In this document: positions 20,374 through 30,694 of the stretch, in pieces
Numbering within the stretch: position 1 is the first letter of the stretch
Layout of the letters: the number at the start of each line of letters is the position of its first letter
DNA from: Agriotes lineatus
Taxonomy: Eukaryota > Arthropoda > Insecta > Coleoptera > Elateridae
Reading direction: 5' to 3'
Assembly (NCBI GenBank): GCA_940337035.1
Contig: OW679197.1
Coordinates: 41,546,466 to 41,610,465, forward strand
Length of the DNA stretch: 64,000 bases
Program-made: the position numbers and the translations under genes
Notes under the pieces: model-generated
The model's input: the letters and a program-made list of their open reading frames with translations, nothing else
The model's database searches: none
What the model was told of the DNA's origin: nothing

Positions 20374-21104
20374 TATCGCGAGACGCCTAAAGTCGGGGTA
20401 ACTGGCAATCCTTTTAATTGAAACACACTCGGACACGAAGACCAAAGCTACTGAGATTAATAAGAACACTTAAGTAGATACAAATACTTGCATTTATTTT
20501 TCTGCCGTTTACAGAAACCTTAAGTTTACGTATTTACATCTTCTTATTAACTAACTTAATTCTAAGTCCATTCTGACCAAGAAAGCTCGGTGGGCGTTTA
20601 CAAAGTTCCCAATCACCTATCAGAGCTGGTCTAAATTTTGGACATTTGGCATTACATGCGGACGTGACCGTTCATAATAGTTCTATGAATTTTTACAAGC
20701 TTGAGGATTTCCCACAGTGAAATGTGGCCTGTTCGGACCCTTAGTAAATTACCGCTATAAAGATTTAAATTTCCACTAAAAGCATTTGGTCCCAGCTGCA
20801 AATAGTTTTTATGATCGAGTTGCAACCGTTGCTTCTTCTAATCACGTTCCGGTCATATACATCACTCAATATTTCGGTTTATGAAGTAAACGCTGCATAA
20901 ACTTACTCAAATCTTATTCGTGAGATTGGAATATCTCCAGCTTCCCAAGCGAAAGGCACGTTTCTGAACATCCGCTTGTTGTAATTTAAATATGACATTT
21001 TCCTACGAATTTTACCTTAAAATATTATACAGATGGCTTACAGCTAACTAAAGTACAGTATATTCCTACATAGTTCATTAAATTAAAGAACGCAAATCGT
21101 AACA
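20374..21104 (-). repeat. 5' LTR (731 bp)
   Basis: Matches 14039-14769 with six substitutions. On the element's strand it starts TGTTACGAT at 21104 and ends at 20374. It should contain the element's promoter. I do not see a convincing TATA box. Confidence 0.93.
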
Positions 21105-21108
21105 GTGT
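21105..21108 (+). repeat. 4-bp target site duplication, right (GTGT)
   Basis: Matches 14035-14038. Confidence 0.85.
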
Positions 21109-21430
21109 AAACCAAATGATTCCCCATTTTCATGCGGCTGGACATTTTCTCTACGCAAAATCTGCATATTTACATGTGCAAGAGATGGAAGGTCTAGAAA
21201 ATTCAATGGACAATGCAGCTTTTCAGAAGTTCACCAACGACTTTTGCTCAGTTAAGCTTTCTGATAAATATTTCTGTGGAACATATACTGATATGATAAT
21301 TGCAATCTTTGATGAAACCGTCGAAATCAAAAGGAGGTTTTACACGTGGGAGGACAAATAAAAGTGTCGTCAATAAATGGGTGTTCAGTTTACTGACTGC
21401 CAGTAACATCAGCGAAGGACTTGCCCTCTG
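21109..21430 (+). pseudogene. 3' piece of the host-element ORF (unnamed insect repeat family)
   Basis: Continues the frame broken at 14038. The encoded text runs through MIPHFHAAGHFLYAKSA, then SDKYFCGTYTDMII, until a frameshift near 21295-21315, after which the next frame gives SKSKGGFTRGRTNKSV. From memory, proteins with an (A/T)GH.(L/N)YAKSA motif, then a (W/F).G..(T/S)D..IEQ.LM motif and a K(S/T)(R/K)GGLTRGR motif are scattered in many insect genomes as unnamed transposon-associated ORFs. I know no biochemical function. At least one frameshift and the retrotransposon insertion disable it. Confidence 0.65.
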
Positions 21431-21814
21431 TTTTTTATTTCAGCAATTTTTTCAACAAATAACCATTTTACTTCTTCGATGACGTTCGATGCTTCAACAG
21501 CTTCGAATGGCCGTTAACCAAAGTTTGAACCTAAAACATAAATTCCATGGCACTCTCTGTCCCGTTTTTAAATGATCTCACGGTACTTGTAATAGAATAA
21601 TGGTTTTTTACTTCCTTTTACGATAAAGGAACTATTGGATTCACCCCAAAAATTCGAAATTGAGTTTTCAACAGATCTTCACGTTTTCGAGTCCCCTGAA
21701 CCCACAAAACATGTTTTTGTTCATTGGTGTGTCTGTCTGTGTGTTTGTCAACAGAATATCTTAAAAACGAAAAGAGGCATGGCGTTGAAACTTCATATAC
21801 AGTGAATTTATTTT

Positions 21815-22172
21815 AATAGTTTCTATGCCAGCATTTAATCATACAGGTCACTTCCATAGTTACCAATGAAATCAATAGATTAGAGCGTTTATTTTACGAG
21901 TTAACATACGAATTTCAATTAGGCACTTGCTAATAAGAAACTTTAATTTTGTTACCGGAATGTAGGTATGCAACTAAAAAGTAGATACCTAGGTACAACT
22001 CACAAGTTGTATCTTTTCTTCAGTGGTATGCATTAGAATAACTTTTAATTGTCTTTTTCACTAGTAATAATTCCTAATGTTAACTCGTAAACTACACGCT
22101 ATAATCTATTGGTCTCATTTGTAACTATGGAAATGACATGTATGATTAAATGGTGGCATAGAAACAAAACGC
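21815..22172 (+). repeat. Hairpin element with ~105-bp arms
   Basis: Inverted arms at about 21828-21930 and 22040-22166 share the text TTTCTATGCC, CATTTAATCATACA, TTCCATAGTTAC and AATAGATTA. The loop is AT-rich and non-coding. This is a MITE-like foldback inserted in repeat A. Confidence 0.65.
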
Positions 22173-22179
22173 TTATCCT

Positions 22180-22440
22180 TTATCTAATAGACTTGTCTGT
22201 CCGGGACGCTGGTCCGTCCGGGACGCTGTTTCAGCAGCCAAACCGTAAGGGATAGAGAAACAAGTTATTAAAGTTATATGTTTGGAATGGTCATGTCAGG
22301 TCAGGAACCGAATTTCAATCACGTGATTTTAAAAAATATTATTGTTTTTATTTAATACGCATTCTATTTGAAAAACGGTCTTTTTTGTTTTATTAAATGA
22401 GACATTTGTCTCACTGGTTGCTAGTGTTAACTATTAAAAT
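22180..22440 (-). repeat. Dispersed repeat family C, copy 1
   Basis: Homologous in inverse orientation to 46490-46884. Shared text includes TTTATCTAATAGACTTGTC, two copies of GTCCGGGACGCTG, GTTTCAGCAGCCAAACCGTA, TATGTTTGGAATGGTCATG and GAGACATTTGTCTCA. The other copy has (GGAC)n at the GTCC site, a short tandem tract that has changed length. Non-coding. Confidence 0.7.
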
Positions 22441-23164
22441 AAATTCTCTGTTTTAGTTTTGTGTACTATGTAGATGAGGCAGCACGCTTTTGAAGAAAAT
22501 CGCATAACCGGAACTAGGTGTTTACTCTTATGATTTCTCAGTTTTTTCGATTTTTTCAAAAACGGCTCAAACGATTTTTTTCAAGCTTTACATTTTTATT
22601 ATATTTTTAATGTGTATTGATGTGAGATAGGTGATTTTCCAGTTGAATACTTCTAAAATGGATTTCTTTTGTTTTTGTTCCTATTTTATATAGAACACCC
22701 GGTATATTATTACATTTTTGGATTCACCTTAAAATTTTCGAGAGAATTTGTCTCTTCAACTAACCCTCCATTTTGTATGGTTTCTGTAAAATTTGCAATT
22801 TTTGAAAATTTTTGACGTGCTTAAAAATTAAAAATAAAATTTTTGGCTAATTATAAGATCACTGTAAAAGGAAATTGTGTGAGTGTATCACACCAAATTT
22901 TTTTCAAACATTTTATGCGTTCGTTTGATAAAACGGCTGGAAATGAAAGATTTTCTTCGAGTAGGATTTTTCAGTCGATTTTTTGACAAAAACAATTGCC
23001 CATACGAAAAAATGGCTCTCTATCTTTTTTTAGATAATTTCCTTACCTTTATTTTCGCTCTGATGTATTTTTATCGTCGAGTCGATAGCTACCGAAATAT
23101 TCGCGAAAAATTATTTTTAAGCCCAATTTTGCTACTTCTGTTCAGGACACCGAAACACACCTGA

Positions 23165-24197
23165 CATAGCTATTATCACAACTAGGGGAATATGAATAGT
23201 ATATTTCCCGAGGTTGGCTAGTTACATCCCGAGGGTGACACCCGAGGGATGTATAGACAACCAAGGGAAATGTATTCATATTCAGCGTGTTGTAATCAAT
23301 AGTTTTTTTCTGATTGAAACAATATTGTTGTAAAAATGGAAAAATATTGGATTGAAAATTTTTGAATTTATCGGATTGGTAACGTTGCTAAGGGCCGTGT
23401 TTGTAAATATCATGGTTGACTGGTTTGATTTTCGCATTCTGTCATAAATAAAATTGATGAAATTTCAAACTACGTGCTAACACAAGCGGCGAAAGCCCGT
23501 GAATGTTTGGTTCCGGCGAAATCTAAAGCTGCTTACACTGAAGTGTATGAAGATGGTGGCCGGTGCGGGAGCCTCAACACAAAACAATAACTAATAGCCT
23601 CAATGACTACATTAAAGAGACACGGTGGTTGGAAAAGTTCGTCTGTTGCGGAAGGCTATCTGGCTGACAGTATGTTGCAGAAAAATAAGGTAGCAAAGAT
23701 GAGTGCTGGTGTGGAGGGAGAGCCATCTGCAGCATCTGTTACGGTTCCTGGTGTGTCGATGATGGCATAGCATGTAGCACAGTCATCACAATCTTTAGTA
23801 CGGTTTTTTGGAAAATCGTTCGAGACTGCAACTGAACTCAATGCTTTTAGTAAGGAAACGGCAGTCTCATCGACAAATTGCGAACAAGATTCTTCATCGT
23901 TTGTATCTAGTTGTAATCGCTTTAGCGGAAGGTTTGAGAATTTCAATTTTTATTTTGGTTCTGAAAAGTAGCGTTACAAATGCAAAGACTTTGTTGCTTT
24001 AATTAAAAAACAAAACATTTCTTATTATTTTTGTTGGTTTAATTAAAAAATAAAACATTTTTATAGTGAAATATGACGTTTCATATTTCCCTTGGGACAA
24101 TATCAGCGTTTCATATTTCCCTTGAGAAAATAATATTAGTGTGTTATGACATATCATAACCAAGGCAGTATTATTCAATATTGTTTCAATCAGAAAG
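23165..24197 (+). mobile_element. Internally deleted Crypton-like (tyrosine recombinase) element
   Basis: A 1033-bp insertion defined by comparison with the intact left TIR. Near its ends are the inverted sequences TCTGATTGAAACAATATT (about 23310-23328) and AATATTGTTTCAATCAGA (24176-24193), plus several copies of a TTCATATTTCCCTTG-like motif. Inside is a shortened tyrosine-recombinase ORF (see 23457-23971). The element is non-autonomous and presumably mobilised by a full-length relative. Confidence 0.6.
23457..23971 (+). pseudogene. Tyrosine-recombinase-like protein with its catalytic core deleted
   Basis: An N-terminal piece (AKARECLVPAKSKAAYTEVYE-like segment near 23490-23555) resembles the core-binding start of insect Crypton-like recombinases. 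It is followed at once by a C-terminal piece containing LKRHGGWKSSSVAEGYL (around 23610-23665). That piece carries the His/Trp box and the likely Tyr nucleophile of this family. The segment between, with the first catalytic Arg, is missing, and stops lie at the junction. The remaining tail, rich in Ser and Thr, runs to a TAG at 23969 with one internal stop. Assignment is from recognition of motifs. Confidence 0.55.
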
Positions 24198-24266
24198 AAA
24201 CACCTTATTTGCTTCGATATGAATTTTTCCGTAGTTTGGTCTATTTTTGACTAAATGCAGTGAACT

Positions 24267-25303
24267 CTAAATAATGTAGCATTCAGTAACAGTCCATTGC
24301 CACTACATCAGAACGTACACGTAAATATATTTTTTGCATTTATTTTGTATGCTAGATATGTGGAGTTTATTTATTCTTAAAGTAGCATTAATTGAACAGT
24401 TATCAGAGCCAAATTTGTTTCAATATGTCAAACAGATTGCTATTTTCATTGATCAGTTTAAATGCATGTACGAATTTTAGTTTTAGAGACTACTGATATA
24501 AAAACCTAGCAAAAAATTACGTTAGCCTGATTTCTTTCATGAGCACAAATCCTGCGTAGCAGCATAGTCAAAGTGAATTTCACCTTCGAGGAACGTAAAT
24601 TCCGAACGTAAATGGATAAAACGTGACGATATAATCACCGCTGAAATAGTGGATTTCGCACGATAAAAACAAGGGAGGCATTTAAGTGTGCAGAAATGAA
24701 TGACGGGAAACCTTTTAGAAAAGTCTTTGTTCTTAGACAAGAAGTTAACGCTTACAAAAAATCTAACAAATTTAGCTTTTTAGCTAAAAATTGTAATATT
24801 TTTATATATTTTCTTCCGCGTTAAACTAACGGTATTTTTGGGTTGCCTTTGGAAGTAAGTATTTAATCGATTAACAATATTATCCTTAATATATTTTCTA
24901 CTATGGATACTGCATCGTCAAATTACGACGCTTGAATATTCCGTTTTGAAGCCGGGGTGTTTGATATTAGTTTTGGAGTTTGCTACACAATGTTAGGTAC
25001 ACATAAGTAAGTTTCCATCAGAGTAGTCCTAATGGAGCTAACTACCACCCTAAAATGTCCTATACCCCGCTAGAAACTTCATTAGCGCAAATACATATAC
25101 AGTGTGTTGAACTCAGAAACTAAAGGAGTTACAGAGTCGGTTAGATACTAGATACAAGTCGTCTAAATGTGGGAGAAATTTGGTTAAAAAAATTATGGAG
25201 CACTAGATAAATGCAGAAATATAAAGTTATGCAAAATATTCACCCCGCTATACTTTCCTTAGTATTAAAAGCACACAAAAAGTGTACAGCAAAAAAGTGT
25301 AGC
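24267..25303. other. AT-rich DNA, no gene seen
   Basis: One 67-codon minus-strand open frame (24537-24740) has no recognisable domain. Nothing else supported. Confidence 0.5.
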
Positions 25304-25315
25304 AATTTATAAGTA
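25304..25315 (+). repeat. 12-bp SINE target duplication, left
   Basis: AATTTATAAGTA; repeated exactly at 25652-25663. Confidence 0.9.
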
Positions 25316-25651
25316 TGTATGTATTGTGCTTTATGCGCTTGCGTCTGGCGGTACAATGCTCAACTTGCCCCACATTCGGGATACAAAGTTGCAGAGCGCC
25401 TTTTGAGCATGCCCAGCAACCATTGTGTGAGGTGTGTGTCATGGTGATGTTTTGACCTTGTCACTCTATCTCTTAGGTCTGTCGTTCTGAGTACAGCACT
25501 GTTAATTTGGTGCCCAACTGTGAATGGTCTCACCTAGCCCGATTCCAATTGCCAAGGCTGCAAAAGAATTCCGGCCCCCGCGGAATTCGAACCGAGGACT
25601 TGCTTAATGCAAGCCTAGCGCCTACCCAACTGCGCTAAGCGGCTTCTTAGT
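25316..25651 (-). mobile_element. tRNA-derived SINE, complete
   Basis: On the minus strand the element starts with a tRNA-like head: an A box TTAGCGCAGTTGGGTAG, an anticodon-like hairpin (GGCTTG/CAAGTC around a 7-base loop), and a B box GGTTCGAATTCC. A ~250-bp unrelated body follows, ending in a CATACATA-type simple tail. Perfect 12-bp direct repeats (AATTTATAAGTA) flank it, as produced by LINE-assisted insertion. The loop lacks the invariant T33, so this is a SINE, not a working tRNA gene. The 64-codon open frame inside it is not a gene. Confidence 0.88.
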
Positions 25652-25663
25652 AATTTATAAGTA
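25652..25663 (+). repeat. 12-bp SINE target duplication, right
   Basis: AATTTATAAGTA, identical to 25304-25315. Confidence 0.9.
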
Positions 25664-26379
25664 CGATAGAAAATATATATTTATATGTTTATGTTTTGTT
25701 TCTGGGATATAACTATAACTTACAGTTATTAAATAGAAACCATAGTTAACAGACTTTGTAACCACTTGAAAGGTCTTTATTCTTTTCAATTATGGGTATA
25801 ATTATACCTAAAATTATCTAAATTATTAAACAAAATCGAACTTAATTAGATATATCTAAGAGTGGCAATAGTAATAGTATAATGCTAATTTTAGGAGTTC
25901 TTAGTAGCTATGACACAAAACCTTGCATACAAACAACGTAAATAAATAGTATTTTAGAAAGTTCTGCTCAACGTTTAAAAAACATTACCCAGTTTAATCA
26001 TAACTGACAGTTTTCTAAATAAAAAAATGAAAGTCAATAATCTCGCTAATTAAAAGGTCGTGTGTACTTTACTGTTGAATATTTGTAAACTATTAAATGA
26101 AGTATTTAAGAAATCGCAATTTAGAGCAACGTAGTTATTTTTTTGTATCTCCTGTATTTTAGTGACAGAATCGGAAAATCCTACTAGCATTTAAAACGTG
26201 GTGAACAGAAACTTAAATTTTCAAAAATATCGTTATTTGCAATACATTAATTGAAATATAAATAATAGATTTTAATTTAAAAAAACACTTAACGGAGTTC
26301 AAAATGCTGCAATCAAACGAAGTGGTGAAGTGCGTAGGTTTAGGCCATTATTTGCTGGTAATGACTTTTTCCACAAAGC

Positions 26380-28100
26380 AATACATCATTCTGAAAACTG
26401 TAGAATAACAAATTTAATTTACAGCGTCCTAAAATCAACAAAATTACTATGCACAGCTAAATTAGACTATTTTCAACACAACATCTATGAAAATGTAGCT
26501 TCAACAAACTGCAAATTGTAATAAGTTTGTTCCTGGCTACTGGAATGATATAGATGTTGTGTTTAAAACGAGGATGATATTAGATAACTAAGTGTTATTA
26601 ATAGATATATTTTTTATGATGCAACATAATGTGCAAATAAACAATTTCCTAATAAATTATTCATTATCTAACAAAACATTCGCGACAATAAAACAACTAC
26701 CAAAATAAAAATTGTGCTTCTAGCAACATAAGTATAATCAATTACTATGCATACCTAAATTCTTTGAGGAAAAAAAATGCCCTACGCTGTCTTTCTTACT
26801 ATAATTAAGTCAGTCTATTTGAATAGCTGTTAATTGTCTTTTTTTGAAAAAAACAGCTTTCAAACACTGCCGTGTAGTAAGTTCTTAAATTACGTCGATT
26901 CTGTTTTCTAAACGCCAATTATATTACATACCAAATTACTACACAAAGCTGAATTGTGTCTGGGGTAATAGAATGTAGAAGAAGCTACCCTTTCTTCTAA
27001 AAAGAATCCAATTTATTTGAATAGTTGTTCAGCAGGGTGCTTGAAGATTGAATTTTTCGTCCATTAACATTATATTTACGAGAATATAATTCCTTAAATT
27101 TTGAACCAATCATCATCCCTTAAATTGAAGACATTGGCCAATAGGATCGCCTACCATACTGATAGTGATAATATAGCGACTCACGATTTTCGATTTGGTA
27201 AGAGCTAACTTGGTTTTGTTTCACGTGTCAAATGAACTAATTTATAAATGTCAACTGATTTTTCGAGGTCAGGTTGTGCGTTTTAAGAATAAAAGGCTAC
27301 AAAAAGTGTATTTCGGGCAAAAATTGATCATTAGCATTGAGACAATAAAATAGTATTATGCTTCATATTCTATATATTTTAAATCATTATATTCTCTTCC
27401 TACATGTAATTCGTAGTACGCCTAATAATCTATAATTTTTTTAAGAATATCATTTCGTTATAATATCCATCAAAAAATTATCGTTAGTAGGCATACTATT
27501 TATTATATTACCCCTGAAAATACAGTTTCCAATCACTATATAATCTACTGGGTTCCTAGCGGTCCAATCATGCAAATGAATCTTCTGAAAGGAGGTGATG
27601 CTAGATAACAAATTACTATACATAGCGAACATTACTAGCAATAATTCAATTTATTTGAATAGTTGCTCTGTGGTATTTGAAGTTTCAAAATCACTGCTAA
27701 AAGCAAAGAGTTTCTTCTTAGTATAATAGTTTCCAACAAGAAACTAGCGAAAGACAAGCTTCCAAACTGCGGAGAATCCATTAAGTGAGTTCGTAGTTCG
27801 CTGAAATTACCCAGACTGTGTTATCTATAACGGAGATAATGTTTGATAACAAATTATTATGTGTAGCTAATTTATCTGTCGTGCAAAACAATACCTGTAA
27901 AGCCATCTTTGTTATTACAAATAATTCATTTTATTATAACAGTTTTTTCGCTTCTTTGTAGTTTCAAAATGCAATGTGCAAGACGTTTGCTTGCTCTATT
28001 GAACAACATTTACTGGAAATACATCTCCATAATCTACGAAATCTACGAGTTGTCAATTTATTTGAATAGTTGTTAAATGGGCTGCTTTCAAAACTACAAC
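26380..28100 (+). repeat. Degenerate recurring-module region
   Basis: Two short modules recur with variable spacing. Module 1 (CAAATTACTATGCATAGCTA-like) is near 26440, 26933, 27607 and 27847, and again at 28980. Module 2 (CAATTTATTTGAATAGTTGT-like) is near 26812, 27010, 27647 and 28052. Module 1 usually precedes module 2. The text between is only weakly similar. It may be an old tandem array of ~0.3-0.6-kb units or several copies of a short transposon. No coding frame was found. Confidence 0.5.
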
Positions 28101-28627
28101 AATAGACTGTGCAAGACTTGAAACTGAAAGCGTGTTTCTCAGTTTGGTAGTTTACAATAAGAAAGCCTGGAATATGCAGTGCTAAAATCTCAAAATGTGT
28201 AAGGTAAGTTTCTAGCACTCTGAAATCAGAATGCAATTTCAGGGCCCCTTCAAATTTCGATACACCGACTTCATCCAGATGGGTGGTCCCTTAGGGATTC
28301 ACGGTTTAAAGATAATGACTGTCTTTCTAGCTTGCTACTTTCGGTCTGGATTTTGTGTGTTGTAACCATTATTTTTAACATTTCCAAAATTCATCTTAAT
28401 AGCAGCGTTTCAAAATTGGGATAACAGGCAAGTACCCAATTTCTAAGTGACGATGATGTTGCGTAAAAGAATACCTAAAAAGTTACTTTTCTCCTAAATA
28501 CTGTTTATTTGGATCATTGTTAAGTAGATCATTAGCACCACATCTAATGTGCAACAAATGTACAAGTGTACTCTAAATTATACTTTTTAAATTTGTTTGC
28601 GACCAAACACTACATTGATTTTTCGAG

Positions 28628-28936
28628 TTTATTATAATGCACAATATGTGTAAATGCGTTTATTTTAAAATGCAATATCGAAACGTTACTGAGTATGTAA
28701 AAGCGTAATATATTGTACGTGGGAAGGAATTCTGTTGATCCAATACTATAAAGACTTCAGTTTACAGCAAATATGTGTGTTGTTCTTTCTGATGCTTCTT
28801 TTTCAATAAAATTATGGTTGATATATTGCATTTTAAAATAAACGCATTTACACATGGCGTGGCGTACCTTTACAAACCAATAGTAACAATGAAGTCCTTA
28901 TGAACACGGGAATGCCACATTGCGCGTTATAATAAA
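28628..28936 (+). mobile_element. MITE with ~50-bp inverted ends (left-arm copy)
   Basis: Begins TTTATTATAATGCACAAT and ends ATTGCGCGTTATAATAAA. Inside, GTGTAAATGCGTTTATTTTA and its complement form a second inverted pair. The right end is split by ~70 bp of unrelated sequence. The mirror copy is 40333-40624. Confidence 0.65.
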
Positions 28937-29447
28937 TTCACTGTACATAGGCTTTCTTTTAAACATGAGTAATATGAAATAACAAATTAGAAGGCATAGC
29001 TAAATTATAAATACTTCATAATGCCACTATAAATAGATAATAAATTATAAAAATAACCAATTTAGAAACGAAAAGTTGCCTTTTCAAAAAAATTGTGCTA
29101 CGCCACTGGAATACAGTAACGTAGAAACGAGCTTCAGCTAACGTGACTTGAACTTTGTTTATTAATATTGATGTAAACACTGCAAAACATAAGTAAACTG
29201 GAAAAACCATAGATTCAGTATACAGGGTGATTCATAATTGGTGAATCAAACTGAAATGGTAGATTCCTCATGCCAAACGAAGACAAAAAGTCTATATGAA
29301 CATAATGTTCTTAACCAGATACAGGCTGTTGTTTGTTGCAAAAGCGAAATAATTGTTTCCAATTTATTATTAAGTGCAGCCATGAGTTCACCAAAACAAA
29401 ATGTGCATTTATTAGTAATATATCATTTGTGTTTTATAAATATTCTT

Positions 29448-30623
29448 TATCCGCAAACGTCAGAAAAGTGACAACTTATTTGTCTTTATTGACAAGGTAA
29501 AAGTGTCACTTTATCTGCCTAAGCAGATAAAATAGCGACTTTTGCATACTTTATCTGCCTAAGCACACAAAATCGTTGCCCTCTTTCTTTCTATGTTTGT
29601 TCGTTATCTCCTCCGAAGATACTGGACCGATTAAATTGTATGATGGCTTAAAATTTTGCTAATTTTTAGACTTAGATCCGTATGCCGGTTTTATTTTCAA
29701 AGAGTACGAAAAAGTTTTAATTTAAATAAACCTTAAAGCAGCGGATCGGAGCATCTGTCGCCGTGGTTTATGGTGTGACAGCTGCTGTGGCCGTGTGCTA
29801 TTAGCTCGGGTGATTCAGTATGTTCATATATCATTACAGTAGCGCGTTATTTGAATAAGATCGGTTGGCGCAGAGGTACAGTGTTCGCCTGTCACGCGGG
29901 TGGCCTGTGTTCGATTCCCGGCCGATGCATTCTTTCTTATTTAAATTCATATTAATGAAATTTACCTAAATACGTTTGCGGATAAAATAGTATATGTTAT
30001 TCGGAGTAAAAGTGACTTTATGTGGCTTAGCTGAATTATTTGCCTCACTAACGTTCGGCTAAATAAACTTCAGCTTCGCCACATAAAGTATAACTTTTAC
30101 TCCTAATAACATAATCTACTATTTCCGTCAATCGTTTATATATCGACTCATTAATGCATGATTTTGTCTAAAAAATTATGCATTAATAGACCCGTTTTCG
30201 CAATGATTTTATATAGGCAACCATACGTACTAAACGTCAAATGTATCTGAAATGTCAAAACTAAAGGTTAAATTATTCCGTGGATTTAATAATATAAATA
30301 TTTACATTAGTAAACGCTTCGCTCAATATCTTTGTGGCAGTTTGTATTTTATACCTATCGAGTTCTCAATGCATCCTTCGGCAACAGAGGTGGATTACCA
30401 ACCGCCAAGTATTTTAATTGCCGCAAAATTGCTCCGGCATCGGCAACCATACGTATTAAATGTCAAATGTATCTGAAATGTCAAAACTAATAAATATTTT
30501 TGATGGATTTTAATAAACGTACGATTGAGGGAAAAGTCTTGTAACCAACTCTTATGTTAATCGGTGATTAATAATCTCGATTATTAATAACCTTTATTAA
30601 CACACTTGTTGGTTAAATAACCA
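29448..30623 (+). mobile_element. Composite insertion present only in the left arm
   Basis: The mirror mariner copy reads straight through this site (near 39745). The insertion holds, in order, a 537-bp element with 12-bp inverted ends TATCCGCAAACG / CGTTTGCGGATA (29448-29984) carrying a tRNA-Asp-like sequence; a hairpin of ~40-bp arms (29986-30122); a 45-bp direct repeat (30217-30262 and 30440-30485, CAAATGTATCTGAAATGTCA shared); and a terminal hairpin (30541-30623) related to 49006-49140. I see no coding gene. Confidence 0.75.
29860..29927 (+). tRNA. tRNA-Asp(GTC)-like sequence, probably a transposon-borne pseudogene
   Basis: A 68-nt cloverleaf can be drawn. The acceptor is ATCGGTT/GGCCGAT (7 pairs including two G-U). 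The anticodon stem is TTCGC/GCGGG with loop CTGTCAC (anticodon GTC, Asp). The T loop is TTCGATT, with a mismatched T stem. A and B box promoter sequences are intact. It lies inside a small element bounded by 12-bp inverted repeats and is short for a nuclear tRNA. I therefore favour a tRNA-derived mobile sequence over a working gene. Confidence 0.5.
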
Positions 30624-30694
30624 TATAATCGTTTTGTTTTGATTGTTAAACTTATCTACGTTAATTACTTGATGGAGGGGTTTACTTCATAGGA

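Larger units (their letters stand above)
14039..21104 (-). mobile_element. LTR retrotransposon with integrase-before-RT order (Gmr1-like Ty3/gypsy)
   Basis: A complete 7066-bp element on the minus strand. It has two 731-bp LTRs that differ at 6 positions by hand alignment, a 4-bp target duplication (GTGT), a primer-binding-site candidate after the 5' LTR, a long leader, one 1497-codon Gag-Pol ORF, and a G-rich polypurine tract before the 3' LTR. The RT and the DD35E integrase with a GPY/F-like tail place it with Ty3/gypsy. The domain order Gag-PR-IN-RT-RH is that of Ty1/copia, an arrangement I know from Gmr1-like elements. There is no envelope ORF: only ~210 bp separate the stop codon from the 3' LTR. 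High LTR identity and an open ORF suggest recent, perhaps current, activity. It sits inside the ORF of an older transposon. Confidence 0.93.
21604..22897 (-). mobile_element. Dispersed repeat family A, copy 2, itself interrupted
   Basis: The undisturbed left TIR shows the pre-insertion sequence (TTGAAAAAAATCCATTATTC near 13743). Here the same place is split, and the insert runs from ACTTCCTTTTACGAT to GTGTATCACACCAAA with T-runs on both sides. The flanking T6 may be a target duplication. Family A copy 1 at 3236-3873 also sits between A6-7 runs. An unrelated ~750-bp block (about 21783-22530) interrupts the family A text. Confidence 0.75.
21431..24266 (+). repeat. Right terminal inverted repeat of the host element, twice interrupted
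   Basis: The reverse complement of 13373-13928 is found here in three blocks: 21431-21603, 22898-23164 and 24198-24266. The gaps are filled by repeat A (21604-22897) and by the tyrosine-recombinase derivative (23165-24197). The outer end TGCAGTGAACT mirrors AGTCCACTGCA at 13373. No clear target duplication flanks the whole element. Confidence 0.78.

Noticed and set aside
25248..25442. 64-codon minus-strand open frame
   Set aside because: It lies in the SINE body and its 3' flank; SINEs are not protein-coding.
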